Shown here piece by piece: positions 17,839 through 25,606 of a DNA stretch of 32,590 nt. Where the stretch lies: NCBI GenBank assembly GCA_007126655.1, contig SLAV01000273.1:1-32590 (forward strand), given 5' to 3'. Numbering within the stretch: the first letter of the stretch is position 1; each line of letters begins with the position of its first letter. A model generated the notes under the pieces. The model was given only the letters and a program-made list of their open reading frames with translations, ran no database searches and had not been told where the DNA came from. The position numbers and the translations under genes were made by a program. The stretch is from Haloferula sp. (GTDB taxonomy: Bacteria; Verrucomicrobiota; Verrucomicrobiia; Verrucomicrobiales; Akkermansiaceae).

Positions 17839-18681
17839 ATGTCCTCCATCCTCGCCTGCACCGATGGTTCGTTATACGCGCCGAGCATCTATCAACACGC
17901 CGCCTGGGCCGCCACGCGGGCCGGGGCGGGCGTTCATGTGCTGCACGTGATCGAACGCGAGGACCACCCCGGGGCGCGCGATCTCAGCGGCACCATCGGA
18001 TTCGACGCCGAGGCCGGACTGATGGAGGAACTCACCCGTCTCGACGAATCCCATGCCCGCGTCGCCCGCCTGCGCGGCAAGGCGATCCTCGACGACGCGG
18101 AAAAACAACTCGCCGGCCACCGGGTCGCCACCACCCAGCGCCACGGCTCGGTCGTCGAGACACTGGCGGAATTCGAGCGGGATGCCGGGCTCATCGTCAT
18201 CGGCAAGCGCGGCGAACACGCGGATTTCGCCAAAGGCCACCTCGGCAGCAACCTTGAACGCGTCGTGCGCGGCGCCACCATTCCGGTGATGGTCGCCGCC
18301 CGCGAATTCAGACCCATCGGGAAAATCCTGCTCGCCTTCGACGGCGGTCCGAGCGCGCTCAAGGCCGTCCACCACCTCGCCACCCGTCCGATGTGGAAAG
18401 ACCTCGAATGCCATCTCGTGATGTGCGGCAAGTCCGACAGCGGAAACGAAACCGCCCTCGACCACGCCGCGACCGGCCTGCGCGGCGCCGGCTTCGCCGT
18501 CACCGCGGATCGCATCGAGGGCGATCCCGACGAAGTGATCGCCCGCGAAATCACCGAACGCGCAATCGACCTCCTCGTCATGGGTGCCTACGGCCACTCG
18601 CGCGTGCGAAGCCTGATCCTCGGCAGCACCACCACCCACCTCATCCGCACCTGCCACGTGCCGGTGGTCCTGTTCCGCTAG
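17839..18681 (+). CDS. Tandem-domain universal stress protein (UspA family)
   Basis: The 280-residue protein contains two Usp domains in tandem. Domain 1 (about 1-150) begins SSILACTDGS and ends in GKRGEHADFAKGHLGS...PVMVAA. Domain 2 (about 155-280) begins GKILLAFDGGPSALKA and ends in GAYGHSRVRSLILGS...PVVLFR. The second copy has the exact ATP-binding spacing G-2x-G-9x-GS; the first has one extra residue between the second Gly and GS, so its nucleotide binding may be altered. The ATG at 17839 is chosen because the open frame upstream only reads through the AT-rich octamer repeat. It follows sulP and is likely in the same transcript. Its TAG stop overlaps the stop of the convergent copper ATPase gene. 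Confidence 0.93.
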   Translation: MSSILACTDGSLYAPSIYQHAAWAATRAGAGVHVLHVIEREDHPGARDLSGTIGFDAEAGLMEELTRLDESHARVARLRGKAILDDAEKQLAGHRVATTQRHGSVVETLAEFERDAGLIVIGKRGEHADFAKGHLGSNLERVVRGATIPVMVAAREFRPIGKILLAFDGGPSALKAVHHLATRPMWKDLECHLVMCGKSDSGNETALDHAATGLRGAGFAVTADRIEGDPDEVIAREITERAIDLLVMGAYGHSRVRSLILGSTTTHLIRTCHVPVVLFR

Positions 18682-20639
18682 CGGCAACCCCTTTCTCCGC
18701 AGTTGGGTTGTGGAACAGGAGGTTGCCGACAAGAATCGTGCTGGCGGTTCACCACCACCAGCACGGTGATCGAGGAGGCGAACATGAGCAGGGCGGCGGC
18801 GACAGGGTGGAGCAGGCCGGTGGCGGCCATGGTGATGCCGATGGCATTGTAGGCGAGGCTGAAGGTCAACAGGCGCACCAGCCTTGTGCGCATGCCGCGC
18901 GCCATGCGGATGACGCCCGGCAGGATGGAGAGGTCGTCGTGGGCGAGGGTGGCGCGGGCGGTGGCCTGTGCGGACTCGCTGCCGGAGCGCAGGGCGACGC
19001 CGACGTGCGCGTTGGCGAGACCTTCACTGTCGTTCAACCCGTCGCCGACAAACAGGATGCGGCGACCCTGTTCCTGCATGTCCCGGAGCATGGCGGCCTT
19101 TGCCGCCGTGGTCAGGCCGGTGTGGGTCTCCATGGCTTCCTGATAGACGGCCGGGCACGACGTGTCGCCGGTGAGCAGGAGACGGTCGATGCCATGATCG
19201 CGCAGCGCGTCCAGGGTGGCCGCCGCGGAGTCGCGAGGCGCTTCGGCGAGGTGCGCGGTGGCGACCCATTTGCCGTCGAGCATGACGATGAGTTTGCGGC
19301 CGGGGCCGGCGTCGGGCGCTTGTGGCGCGTTTTCGCGGAGTTGTTCGTTGCCGATGCGCAGGGTGTGGCGGTTGCCCTCGTGGGTGAAGCGCGCCTCGAT
19401 GCCGAGGGCCGGAAGCGAGCGGATTTGCAAATCCTCCAGCTCCGCCGGGGTGGTGAGGTTCCAGAACGGCCGGGCCACCGGATGGGTCGATTGGCGCTGG
19501 ATGGCCGCGATCCATGCGGGCAGCCCGGCGGGCGCGCCGGGCCGGGCCTCCAGGCGTTCCAGCCCGAGCCGGGGGTGGGAAAGTGTGCCGGTTTTATCGA
19601 AGGCGACGGCATCGACTTTGGCCAGGCGTTCGATCACATCCGGCTGATGCGGGATGAGCCCGCGCATGCGCAGTTGCATGAGTGCGGTGCGCGAGGCAAG
19701 CGGCACCGCAAGGCCGAGCGCGCACGGGCAGGCGACGATGGTGACGGCCAGCGCGTTGAACCACGCGGCCGCGGGATCACCGGCCGGCCAAGTCCAATAC
19801 ACCCATGTGGCGAGCGCCACGGTGACGACGGCCGGGACGAACCAGGCGAGGACGCGCCTGGCGAGGTGTTCGGTGGGGCTTGGCTCGGCGGCGCGGCAGG
19901 CGGCGAGCAGGCGGTCGAGTTCGCGGTCGCGGCCATCGGCGGTGGCGTCCACGCCCAGCGTGCCATCGAGCACCCGGGCCCCGGCGAGCACGGAGTCGCC
20001 AGGCCCCCGCACCGCGGGGAATGGTTCGCCGGTGTGCGCGAGTTCCTCGACAAACGCGCGGCCGTCGCAAATGACGCCGTCCACCGGCATGAATTCCCCG
20101 GCCTCGACCCGCACGCGCTGGCCGGCGCGGATGTCGGCTGCGGGCACTTCGTCCACCCCGTTGCGGGCGATGCGGCGGGCGATGGTGGCGAGACCGGGCA
20201 CGTGGCTGGCGAGGTCGCCGGCCTCGCGGGTGCGGGATTCGAGGAAAAACGACCCCGTGTGATAAATGGCGAGCAGGATGAGCACGACCTCGTAGTAGAT
20301 GTGCCCGATGCCCGTCCACGAGGAATAGAGCGACGCGGCGTAGGCACCTGCCAGGCCGATGAGATAGAGGTGCTCGAGCGTGAGCCTGGGCACCCACGCG
20401 CCGCGCAGCACCGGCCAGCCGAGAAAGACGAGTCCCGCCCCGGTGATCGTCGCGAGAATGCCGTGGAAGATGGTGCGGAGCGGCTCGTCGGGCGGGTCGA
20501 GGTTCAGGCCGAGGGTCAGCGTCATGCTCAATCCAGCGAGCAGGATGGCCAGCGCCATCTTGAGATGGCGCAGTGGCGAGGGCCGGGATTTCTCCGCCGG
20601 CATCGCGGGCGCGGAGCATTTGCAACAGGTGGCGGCCAT
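18678..20639 (-). CDS. ccoI: Copper-type P1B-ATPase of the cbb3 locus (CcoI/FixI-like)
   Basis: This 653-residue heavy-metal P-type ATPase probably delivers copper for cbb3 oxidase assembly. Visible motifs are the actuator TGE (HTGEPFPA), the CPC metal-binding helix (ACPCALGLAVPLAS), the phosphorylation site DKTGT, an HP motif (QSTHPVARPF), the TGD motif (LLLTGDTSCPA) and GDGLNDSEG. The last helices carry YN and M-x-x-SS (AYNAIGITMA, LLMFASSITVLVVVNRQH), the Cu(I) ATPase pattern. The N terminus is short: instead of a full heavy-metal-associated domain it has only TCCKCSAP. A CGERGC motif sits at the extreme C terminus. The ATG at 20639 is preferred because it starts just after the ccoP stop; an ATG at 20669 would overlap ccoP. 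It is the last gene of ccoSNOP-I. Confidence 0.92.
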   Translation of the reverse strand: MAATCCKCSAPAMPAEKSRPSPLRHLKMALAILLAGLSMTLTLGLNLDPPDEPLRTIFHGILATITGAGLVFLGWPVLRGAWVPRLTLEHLYLIGLAGAYAASLYSSWTGIGHIYYEVVLILLAIYHTGSFFLESRTREAGDLASHVPGLATIARRIARNGVDEVPAADIRAGQRVRVEAGEFMPVDGVICDGRAFVEELAHTGEPFPAVRGPGDSVLAGARVLDGTLGVDATADGRDRELDRLLAACRAAEPSPTEHLARRVLAWFVPAVVTVALATWVYWTWPAGDPAAAWFNALAVTIVACPCALGLAVPLASRTALMQLRMRGLIPHQPDVIERLAKVDAVAFDKTGTLSHPRLGLERLEARPGAPAGLPAWIAAIQRQSTHPVARPFWNLTTPAELEDLQIRSLPALGIEARFTHEGNRHTLRIGNEQLRENAPQAPDAGPGRKLIVMLDGKWVATAHLAEAPRDSAAATLDALRDHGIDRLLLTGDTSCPAVYQEAMETHTGLTTAAKAAMLRDMQEQGRRILFVGDGLNDSEGLANAHVGVALRSGSESAQATARATLAHDDLSILPGVIRMARGMRTRLVRLLTFSLAYNAIGITMAATGLLHPVAAALLMFASSITVLVVVNRQHDSCRQPPVPQPNCGERGCR

Positions 20640-20646
20640 GGTGATT

Positions 20647-21339
20647 TCAAAGCCCGCCAACGGCTTCATACAGGGTTTCCTCCGTCCATGGCGCGTGGCC
20701 GGCGTATTTTTCCCGCAACCCGCTCACGGTGGCCGGGTCCACCGGCGGAGCGTCGTTGCCCCAGGTACTGCGGATGTAGGTGAGCACGTTGGCGATCTGG
20801 TTGTCATCCAATGAGTCGCCCTGCCCGGGCATGACGCCGTCCCATGGCTCGCCGTTGACGAGGATGGGACCCACAAGGCCATGAAGCGTGAGCAGGATGA
20901 GGCGTTCTTCATTTCCGCCCACCCAATCGGATTCGGCCAGTGGTGGAAACGCACCGGGCACCCCGGCGCCATTCGCTTGATGGCAGGCGGCACAGACGCG
21001 GGAGTAGATCGCCGCCCCGCGGGTCAACACGTCGCGACGGGAGTCGTCCGGCGCGTCGTCGGCTCCGGCTTCCCCGGCGGCAACGATCGCTTCCAGCTCG
21101 ACCGGGTCGATCTGCCAGTCCCCGAAGCGTTCGGATTGCACATCGAACCGGAAGCCGCCCGAGGCGTATGCGAGATACCAGATGGCCCAGATGGCGAGTG
21201 GCGCGTAGATCACATGCTTGAGCCACCACGGCACCGCCTTGTGGTTCTCGGACGGCTCGTCGCGTTCACGCCAGATTTGGCCGTGGACTTCGCGAACGTT
21301 GAAGTCTTCTCCAGGTTCGTTTCCGGTATGGCGGTTCAT
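20647..21339 (-). CDS. ccoP: cbb3 oxidase CcoP-like cytochrome c subunit, one heme motif
   Basis: This is the third structural subunit position of the oxidase. The 230-residue protein has a hydrophilic N terminus ending QIWRERDEPSENH, one transmembrane helix (VPWWLKHVIYAPLAIWAIWY), and a single cytochrome c domain with the heme site VCAACHQANGAGVPGAFPPL and a likely Met ligand in GVMPGQGDSLDDNQIANVL. Classical CcoP is about 300 residues and has two C-x-x-C-H sites; only one is present here. Its ATG overlaps the ccoO stop as ATGA (21336-21339), so the two are translationally coupled. The identification as CcoP rests on position and on the TM-plus-cytochrome layout; a generic membrane-bound cytochrome c is the alternative. 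Confidence 0.82.
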   Translation of the reverse strand: MNRHTGNEPGEDFNVREVHGQIWRERDEPSENHKAVPWWLKHVIYAPLAIWAIWYLAYASGGFRFDVQSERFGDWQIDPVELEAIVAAGEAGADDAPDDSRRDVLTRGAAIYSRVCAACHQANGAGVPGAFPPLAESDWVGGNEERLILLTLHGLVGPILVNGEPWDGVMPGQGDSLDDNQIANVLTYIRSTWGNDAPPVDPATVSGLREKYAGHAPWTEETLYEAVGGL

Positions 21340-21980
21340 TGTCGTTTGGATTCGTAACGGGCGCGGGCGGCTTCCGGCACCTCGTAGGTGGATAGTTTCA
21401 GCGATTGGAGATAGGCGACGAGGGCGAGAGCGTCATCGGTGGGCACCACCTCGTAACCCTTCGGTGGTGCGAATTCATCGACCAGCCGCAGGGCATCGGG
21501 CGACGGGCCGCTTTCGCCGATCGGTTGGGTGCGGAAGAGAAAGCGGTAGGGCGGCATGATCGAGCCGGGCGAGGTGGTCTGCGGGTCGTAAAGGTGGATC
21601 AGGTGCCAGTCCTGCGACGGATTGCGGACGCCGATGTTCGACAGGTCCGGCCCGGTGCGCATGGTGCCCATCTGGGCGACGCCCTGTTGCATGTAGTCGC
21701 GCGGGACGGTGCGCCGCTCGCCCCACATCCGGTCGATGTCGGTGCGGACGCTTGGCGGGTGGACCTGCTGTGAGTGGCAATACATGCATCCCATGGAGAC
21801 ATACACGTCGCGGCCGCGCGCTTCGAGTGCGGAGAGCGGCGGCGGCACCAGCTCGCCGGTCTCGGGATCCGGGGCGGCCTCGAAATTTCCCAGGCCCCGG
21901 ATTGGCAGCAGCACGAGCCCCACCATCGAGGAAAACAGGGTCAGGACCGAGCCGATGATGATGAAATGGAAACGGTTCAT
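21336..21980 (-). CDS. ccoO: cbb3-type cytochrome c oxidase subunit II (CcoO)
   Basis: CcoO is the membrane-anchored mono-heme cytochrome c subunit that passes electrons to CcoN. The 214-residue protein starts with one transmembrane helix (FIIIGSVLTLFSSMVGLVLL), followed by the CcoO-typical GRDVYVSMGCMYCHSQQVHP with the C-x-x-C-H heme site. It continues with WGERRTVPRDYMQQ, RTGPDLSNIGVR and the Met-ligand region SIMPPYRFLF. The C-terminal part has DALALVAYLQSLKLS. The open frame extends far upstream through ccoN in another frame; the true start is the ATG at 21980, which overlaps the ccoN stop as ATGA (21977-21980). Length is close to the usual ~200 residues. Confidence 0.95.
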   Translation of the reverse strand: MNRFHFIIIGSVLTLFSSMVGLVLLPIRGLGNFEAAPDPETGELVPPPLSALEARGRDVYVSMGCMYCHSQQVHPPSVRTDIDRMWGERRTVPRDYMQQGVAQMGTMRTGPDLSNIGVRNPSQDWHLIHLYDPQTTSPGSIMPPYRFLFRTQPIGESGPSPDALRLVDEFAPPKGYEVVPTDDALALVAYLQSLKLSTYEVPEAARARYESKRQ

Positions 21981-23422
21981 GTGGAGTCGGCGGATTGGGG
22001 TGGCAATGAGAAGAGGGTCGGGCCGGTTTCCGACGTCGCGGCGCGCCGTCGCAAAATCATCCAGATGAAGGAAACTCCGAACGCCAGGTGGCCGATTGTC
22101 ATCAGGATCCCGGCAATGCTGCGGGACTTGAGATAGGGTATGGTTGCCTCCATGATTTCCATGAACGGTGCGTCCGTGCGGTTCAGGGCGAGGCCCTGGA
22201 GCCAGCCGCCGACCGACAGGCCGATGAAGTAGATCGCGATGCCGATGGCGCACGGCCAGAAGTGGAGGCGGATGAGCCAGCGCGACGGCCACTCGGTCGC
22301 CAGCAACCGCGGCATGATGTAATAGATGGCTCCGAAAAACACCATCGATGCGAACCCATAAACGCCGAGATGCGCGTGGCCGACGGTGTAATGGGTGAAG
22401 TGGGTGATCTCGTTGACGACCCGGATCGCCATGGTGGAGCCCTGGATGGAGACCAGCGTGTAGGACATCGCGCCGAAGACGACAAACCGCAGGGTCGGAG
22501 AATGAATGAGGTATCTGAAGTGGCCCTTCATCGTCATGTGGTGGTTGATGGCGACGGTGATGACCGGGATGAACATCATGACGCTGGCGACGACCGACGC
22601 GGTGACCATGAAGGCGGGAAACGGCCCGCCGATGAGGTGGTGCATGCCGTTCCATGCGTAGAAAAACGCGAGCGACCAGAAACCGATGGCCGAGAGATAA
22701 TAGGAATGGATCGGTTTACCGATGATCTTCGGAATGAGATAGTATGCCGCGGCGAGGCCGATCGGCGTGAACCAGAGCCCGAGCGCGTTGTGGGCATACC
22801 ACCAGTTGATCGGCGGCTGGGCCGGAGCCTGTACCGGCGCGAGCACGAGCAGGCCGTGGGCGGTGAAATAGAGCATCGGCAGCCAGATGAACCCGGCCAT
22901 CACATACCATTGCGAGATGTAAATGTGGCCCGGCGCGCGCCGTCGCACCAGATTGAAGGCGGCCAGGGTCACGAATGCGAACGAGGCGAGGAGGAACGGG
23001 GCGGCGTATGCCGGGTATTCGAGCCATTCGATCGAAGTCGAGTCCCCGCGCATGATCCCCCACACGCCGACCAGATTGCCGAAGTTCCAGAATACCGCGG
23101 AGAGCGTAAGCGAGCGGTGGTCCTCGATCGGCACGCGGCACAGGCGCGAGAGCAGCCACAGGCCGATGCCGATGCCCGCGGAGGAGAGCCATCCGTATGC
23201 CATGGCATTGAGGTGGGCACTGCGCGCGCGTCCGAAGGTGAACCACGGATTGTCCGCGATGAATTCCGGGTCGTGCAGTTTGATCGACGCGACGAGTGCC
23301 AGAAGCGAGCCGGCGAGCAGCCAGAAGATCGAGCTGCCGATGAACACGCCGACGGGCCATCGCGCCGCGCGGTCGATCGCGAGGCGTTCGCTGCGGGATC
23401 TGGCGATGTGTTCAGGATTCAC
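21977..23422 (-). CDS. ccoN: cbb3-type cytochrome c oxidase catalytic subunit I (CcoN)
   Basis: CcoN is the oxygen-reducing heme-copper subunit, with 12 or more transmembrane helices. The 481-residue protein has the low-spin heme ligand region RSAHLNAMAYGW, a CuB-ligand region (NWWYAHNALGLWFTP), the cbb3-specific cross-linked Tyr-His helix FFYAWNGMHHLIGG (Tyr six residues before the His pair) and the heme b/b3 ligand helix HFTHYTVGHAHLGVYG. These placements match the C-family oxidase pattern rather than A or B families. The start appears to be a GTG at 23422, 30 bp after ccoS, with no obvious Shine-Dalgarno. The stop overlaps the ccoO start. The enzyme should support respiration at low oxygen. 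Confidence 0.96.
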   Translation of the reverse strand: MNPEHIARSRSERLAIDRAARWPVGVFIGSSIFWLLAGSLLALVASIKLHDPEFIADNPWFTFGRARSAHLNAMAYGWLSSAGIGIGLWLLSRLCRVPIEDHRSLTLSAVFWNFGNLVGVWGIMRGDSTSIEWLEYPAYAAPFLLASFAFVTLAAFNLVRRRAPGHIYISQWYVMAGFIWLPMLYFTAHGLLVLAPVQAPAQPPINWWYAHNALGLWFTPIGLAAAYYLIPKIIGKPIHSYYLSAIGFWSLAFFYAWNGMHHLIGGPFPAFMVTASVVASVMMFIPVITVAINHHMTMKGHFRYLIHSPTLRFVVFGAMSYTLVSIQGSTMAIRVVNEITHFTHYTVGHAHLGVYGFASMVFFGAIYYIMPRLLATEWPSRWLIRLHFWPCAIGIAIYFIGLSVGGWLQGLALNRTDAPFMEIMEATIPYLKSRSIAGILMTIGHLAFGVSFIWMILRRRAATSETGPTLFSLPPQSADST

Positions 23423-23452
23423 GGGCGGGCTGGCGGGTGAGATATCTGGTTT

Positions 23453-23653
23453 TCATTTGCGTTTCGTTTCTGAGAATTGCGAGAGGTTCGGGTCGGTGGG
23501 TTCGCCTTCCGGCTCGTCGTCATCGAAGATCACGCGGGCGCCGTCCGCCGGGTCCTCGAACTGCCCGCTGCCGGCGGCCCAGGAGAAGGCAATGACCGTG
23601 ATTGCCGAGAGAATCAGCATCACAATCAAAACGAATATGGCGGCGGTGAGCAT
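23453..23653 (-). CDS. ccoS: cbb3 oxidase assembly protein CcoS
   Basis: This 66-residue protein has one N-terminal transmembrane helix (AAIFVLIVMLILSAITVIAF) followed by the CcoS hallmark FSWAAGSGQFEDP and an acidic segment VIFDDDEPEGEP. CcoS is needed for cofactor insertion into cbb3 oxidase. It is the first gene of the operon here, whereas in most Proteobacteria ccoS is last, after ccoGHI. It lies 30 bp upstream of ccoN and 120 bp from the divergent regB gene. Confidence 0.9.
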   Translation of the reverse strand: MLTAAIFVLIVMLILSAITVIAFSWAAGSGQFEDPADGARVIFDDDEPEGEPTDPNLSQFSETKRK

Positions 23654-23691
23654 GTGATTGGCATCATCCGGAGAAGCCAGCGGGCCGCAAT

Positions 23692-23706
23692 GTGGCGAAT
23701 TGTCGC
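23692..23706. promoter_or_regulatory. Candidate RegA/PrrA-type binding site between ccoS and regB
   Basis: GTGGC-GAATT-GTCGC matches the GCGGC-N5-GTCGC core described for RegA/RegR sites with a single change (C to T at position 2). It also fits 9 of 11 defined positions of the GNGRCRTTNNGNCGC minimal RegR box. It is 39 bp upstream of the ccoS start and 67 bp upstream of regB, so it could serve either promoter. The match is seen directly; binding is inferred, and GC-rich DNA makes such motifs less rare. Confidence 0.5.
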
Positions 23707-23713
23707 AGGGCGG

Positions 23714-23745
23714 CGATTTTCACCGATTGGCGGCTTGGAAAATCG
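23714..23745. promoter_or_regulatory. 8-bp inverted repeat in the regB leader
   Basis: CGATTTTC (23714-23721) and GAAAATCG (23738-23745) are perfect inverted copies separated by 16 bp, ending 28 bp before the regB ATG. This could be an operator dyad or a leader hairpin. Its function is unknown. Confidence 0.4.
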
Positions 23746-23773
23746 GAACTCCGCCCCAGATTTCCGAGCATCG

Positions 23774-25060
23774 ATGAACGAACTGCCGCAGAACGACCGC
23801 GACGTGATGCGCTGGCTCATCCGCCAGCGGTGGATCGCCGTGGTCGGGCAGGCGGCGGCGATCCTGGCGGCGGTTTTCGGTTTCGGCATGTCGTTCGAAT
23901 TCATCCCGCTGTTTGGCGGGCTGGTGTTGTTGGCATTGTCGAACCATCTGGTGGTGCCGGAAACGGCACACCCGCGCGGCATCGGCCGCCGCATCGGCCA
24001 GGTGCTGGCCCTTGATGTGTGCCTGCTCACGTGGATGCTGCACTGGACCGGTGGCGGGGAGAATCCGTTCGTGCTTTTCTATCTGTTGCACGTGGTGCTT
24101 GCGGCGATGCTGCTCGGGGTGCGGGCGTTGGTGGCGATCCTGCTGCTGGCGGCCGGCGGCTACATCTGGGTGGTGGGATTTTCCCCGCCATTCCGCGAAA
24201 CCACACCGTGGGTTGTGGACGGACGGCTGGCCCCTGGATTGGCCTTGTGGGGCACGGGAATCGCGATGGCGCTGGTGGCCGGCATTCTCGCGCTGCTGGT
24301 CTTTTCCATGCGACGGGCGCAGGTGCTCGGCGAACAGGAACTGCGCGCCTCGGGCGAGCGGCTTGCGGAACTCGAACGATTCAAATCCCTGGCCACGCTC
24401 GCGGCCGGCGTCGCGCACGAACTTGGCACGCCGCTGGGGACCATCGCGGTGGCGGCGGGTGAACTGGAGTATCAGTTGGAAAAGGAAACGCCGGGCGACA
24501 CGGGACTGCCGGAGCGGATCGCGGAAGACACCCGCCTGATCCGCAGCGAGGTCGAGCGCTGCCGCGCCATCCTCAAACGGCTCGACCGGCGCGCCGCCGA
24601 CCGCAGCGGCCACCACCAGTCCCGCGTCGCCCTGCCCGATCTGCCGGACATGTTGCGCGACCGTCTGCCGGAAACGCAGGCCCGGCGATTGATGGTGCGG
24701 GGGGAAATCCAGGACCTGTGCGTGCTGCTGCCGGTCGAGGCCGTGTTGCAGTCGCTCGTCGTATTGGTGGAAAACGCCTGCGAGGCGGATGCGACCGGCC
24801 GGCCGGTGGTTCTCTCGGCCTCATCGACCCGGGGGCAGTTGTGGCTTTGTGTGACCGATCGCGGGCCGGGCATTGGCGAACCCGCACGCCGCCGCGTGGG
24901 TGAACCGTATTTCAGCACCAAGCCCGGCAGCGGCACCGGCCTCGGGTTGTTTCTGGTGCGCACCCTCACCGCCGAGCTTGGCGGCGATGTGTCGCTGGAT
25001 CCGGTTGCCGACGGCGGGACCTGCGCAACATTGAAGCTCCCACTCCGAATCCGCACATGA
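23774..25060 (+). CDS. regB: Redox-sensing histidine kinase, RegB/PrrB family
   Basis: The 428-residue protein has about six transmembrane helices (to ~185). A periplasmic/membrane loop, TGGGENPFVLFYLLH, contains the NPF (97-99) of the RegB quinone-binding motif (GG-x-x-NPF). The H-box is AAGVAHELGTPLGTIA, with the phosphorylated His at 215; HELGTPL is typical of RegB. A cysteine at 263 in SEVERCRAIL sits where RegB has its redox-active Cys265. The ATPase domain shows the N-box VVLVENACEA, the G1 box DRGPGIG and G2 GSGTGLGLFLV. RegB autophosphorylates when the quinone pool is reduced. The gene is divergent from ccoS, and its stop overlaps the regA start (ATGA, 25057-25060). Substrate and signal assignments follow the family. 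Confidence 0.92.
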   Translation: MNELPQNDRDVMRWLIRQRWIAVVGQAAAILAAVFGFGMSFEFIPLFGGLVLLALSNHLVVPETAHPRGIGRRIGQVLALDVCLLTWMLHWTGGGENPFVLFYLLHVVLAAMLLGVRALVAILLLAAGGYIWVVGFSPPFRETTPWVVDGRLAPGLALWGTGIAMALVAGILALLVFSMRRAQVLGEQELRASGERLAELERFKSLATLAAGVAHELGTPLGTIAVAAGELEYQLEKETPGDTGLPERIAEDTRLIRSEVERCRAILKRLDRRAADRSGHHQSRVALPDLPDMLRDRLPETQARRLMVRGEIQDLCVLLPVEAVLQSLVVLVENACEADATGRPVVLSASSTRGQLWLCVTDRGPGIGEPARRRVGEPYFSTKPGSGTGLGLFLVRTLTAELGGDVSLDPVADGGTCATLKLPLRIRT

Positions 25061-25599
25061 ACACCGAAATCGAGCGCATCCTGCTGGTGGACGACGATGC
25101 CGTATATCGCGCCCGACTCGCCCGCGCGCTGCACGGGCGAGGCCATGCGGCGGCCGAGGCGTGGGACATGGAATCCACCGCCGCCGCAGCGGATCGGCTC
25201 GACCCGCAGGCGGCCGTGCTCGACCTGAAGCTGCCGACCTGCAGCGGCATCGATCTGTTGCGGATGTTGAAACAATCACACCCGGCCGCACGCATCCTGA
25301 TGCTCACCGGCTACGGCAGCATCGCCAACGCGATCGAAGCCGTGCGCATCGGGGCGTGGGACTACCTCACCAAACCGGCGGACGTCGGCCAGATTCTCGC
25401 CGCGCTGACGACGCCGCCGGACCAGCGCGCCGACAGCGGGTTCGATGCCACCCCGCCATCCCTCGGCCGCATCGAGTGGGAGCACATCCAGCGCGTGATG
25501 GCCGATCACGGGGGAAACATCAGCCAGGCCGCCGAAGCGCTGGGTATCCACCGCCGCACGTTGCAGCGGAAATTGCAGAAGTTCCCGCCAGCGAACTGA
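25057..25599 (+). CDS. regA: Response regulator, RegA/PrrA family
   Basis: The 180-residue protein has a receiver domain with the acidic pocket VDDD (11-14), the phosphoacceptor Asp56 in AVLDLKLP, the switch Thr in MLTGYGS and Lys in YLTKPAD. After a linker (with a short Pro-rich patch) comes a Fis-type helix-turn-helix, GGNISQAAEALGIHRRTLQR (about 152-171), whose recognition helix is nearly the one invariant in RegA/PrrA/ActR/RegR. This is a strong family mark. It overlaps the regB stop by 4 nt and is therefore coupled to its kinase. In Proteobacteria RegA controls cbb3 oxidase, carbon fixation and other redox-dependent genes; here the linked target is the cco operon. Confidence 0.94.
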   Translation: MNTEIERILLVDDDAVYRARLARALHGRGHAAAEAWDMESTAAAADRLDPQAAVLDLKLPTCSGIDLLRMLKQSHPAARILMLTGYGSIANAIEAVRIGAWDYLTKPADVGQILAALTTPPDQRADSGFDATPPSLGRIEWEHIQRVMADHGGNISQAAEALGIHRRTLQRKLQKFPPAN

Positions 25600-25606
25600 C
25601 GACGCC

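Noticed and set aside
18393-20783. 796-codon plus-strand open frame antisense to the copper ATPase gene
   Set aside because: Composition is Gly/Arg/His/Asp-rich with no domains, and it overlaps the end of usp and all of ccoI, both with clear motifs.
22088-23440. 450-codon plus-strand frame antisense to ccoN
   Set aside because: Charged, low-complexity translation; the minus-strand frame has the complete heme-copper oxidase ligands.
23654-23667. FNR/CRP-like dyad GTGAT-TGGC-ATCAT
   Set aside because: It matches TTGAT-N4-ATCAA at 8 of 10 positions but lies directly against the ccoS start codon, the wrong place for an activator site; recorded only as a weak possibility.
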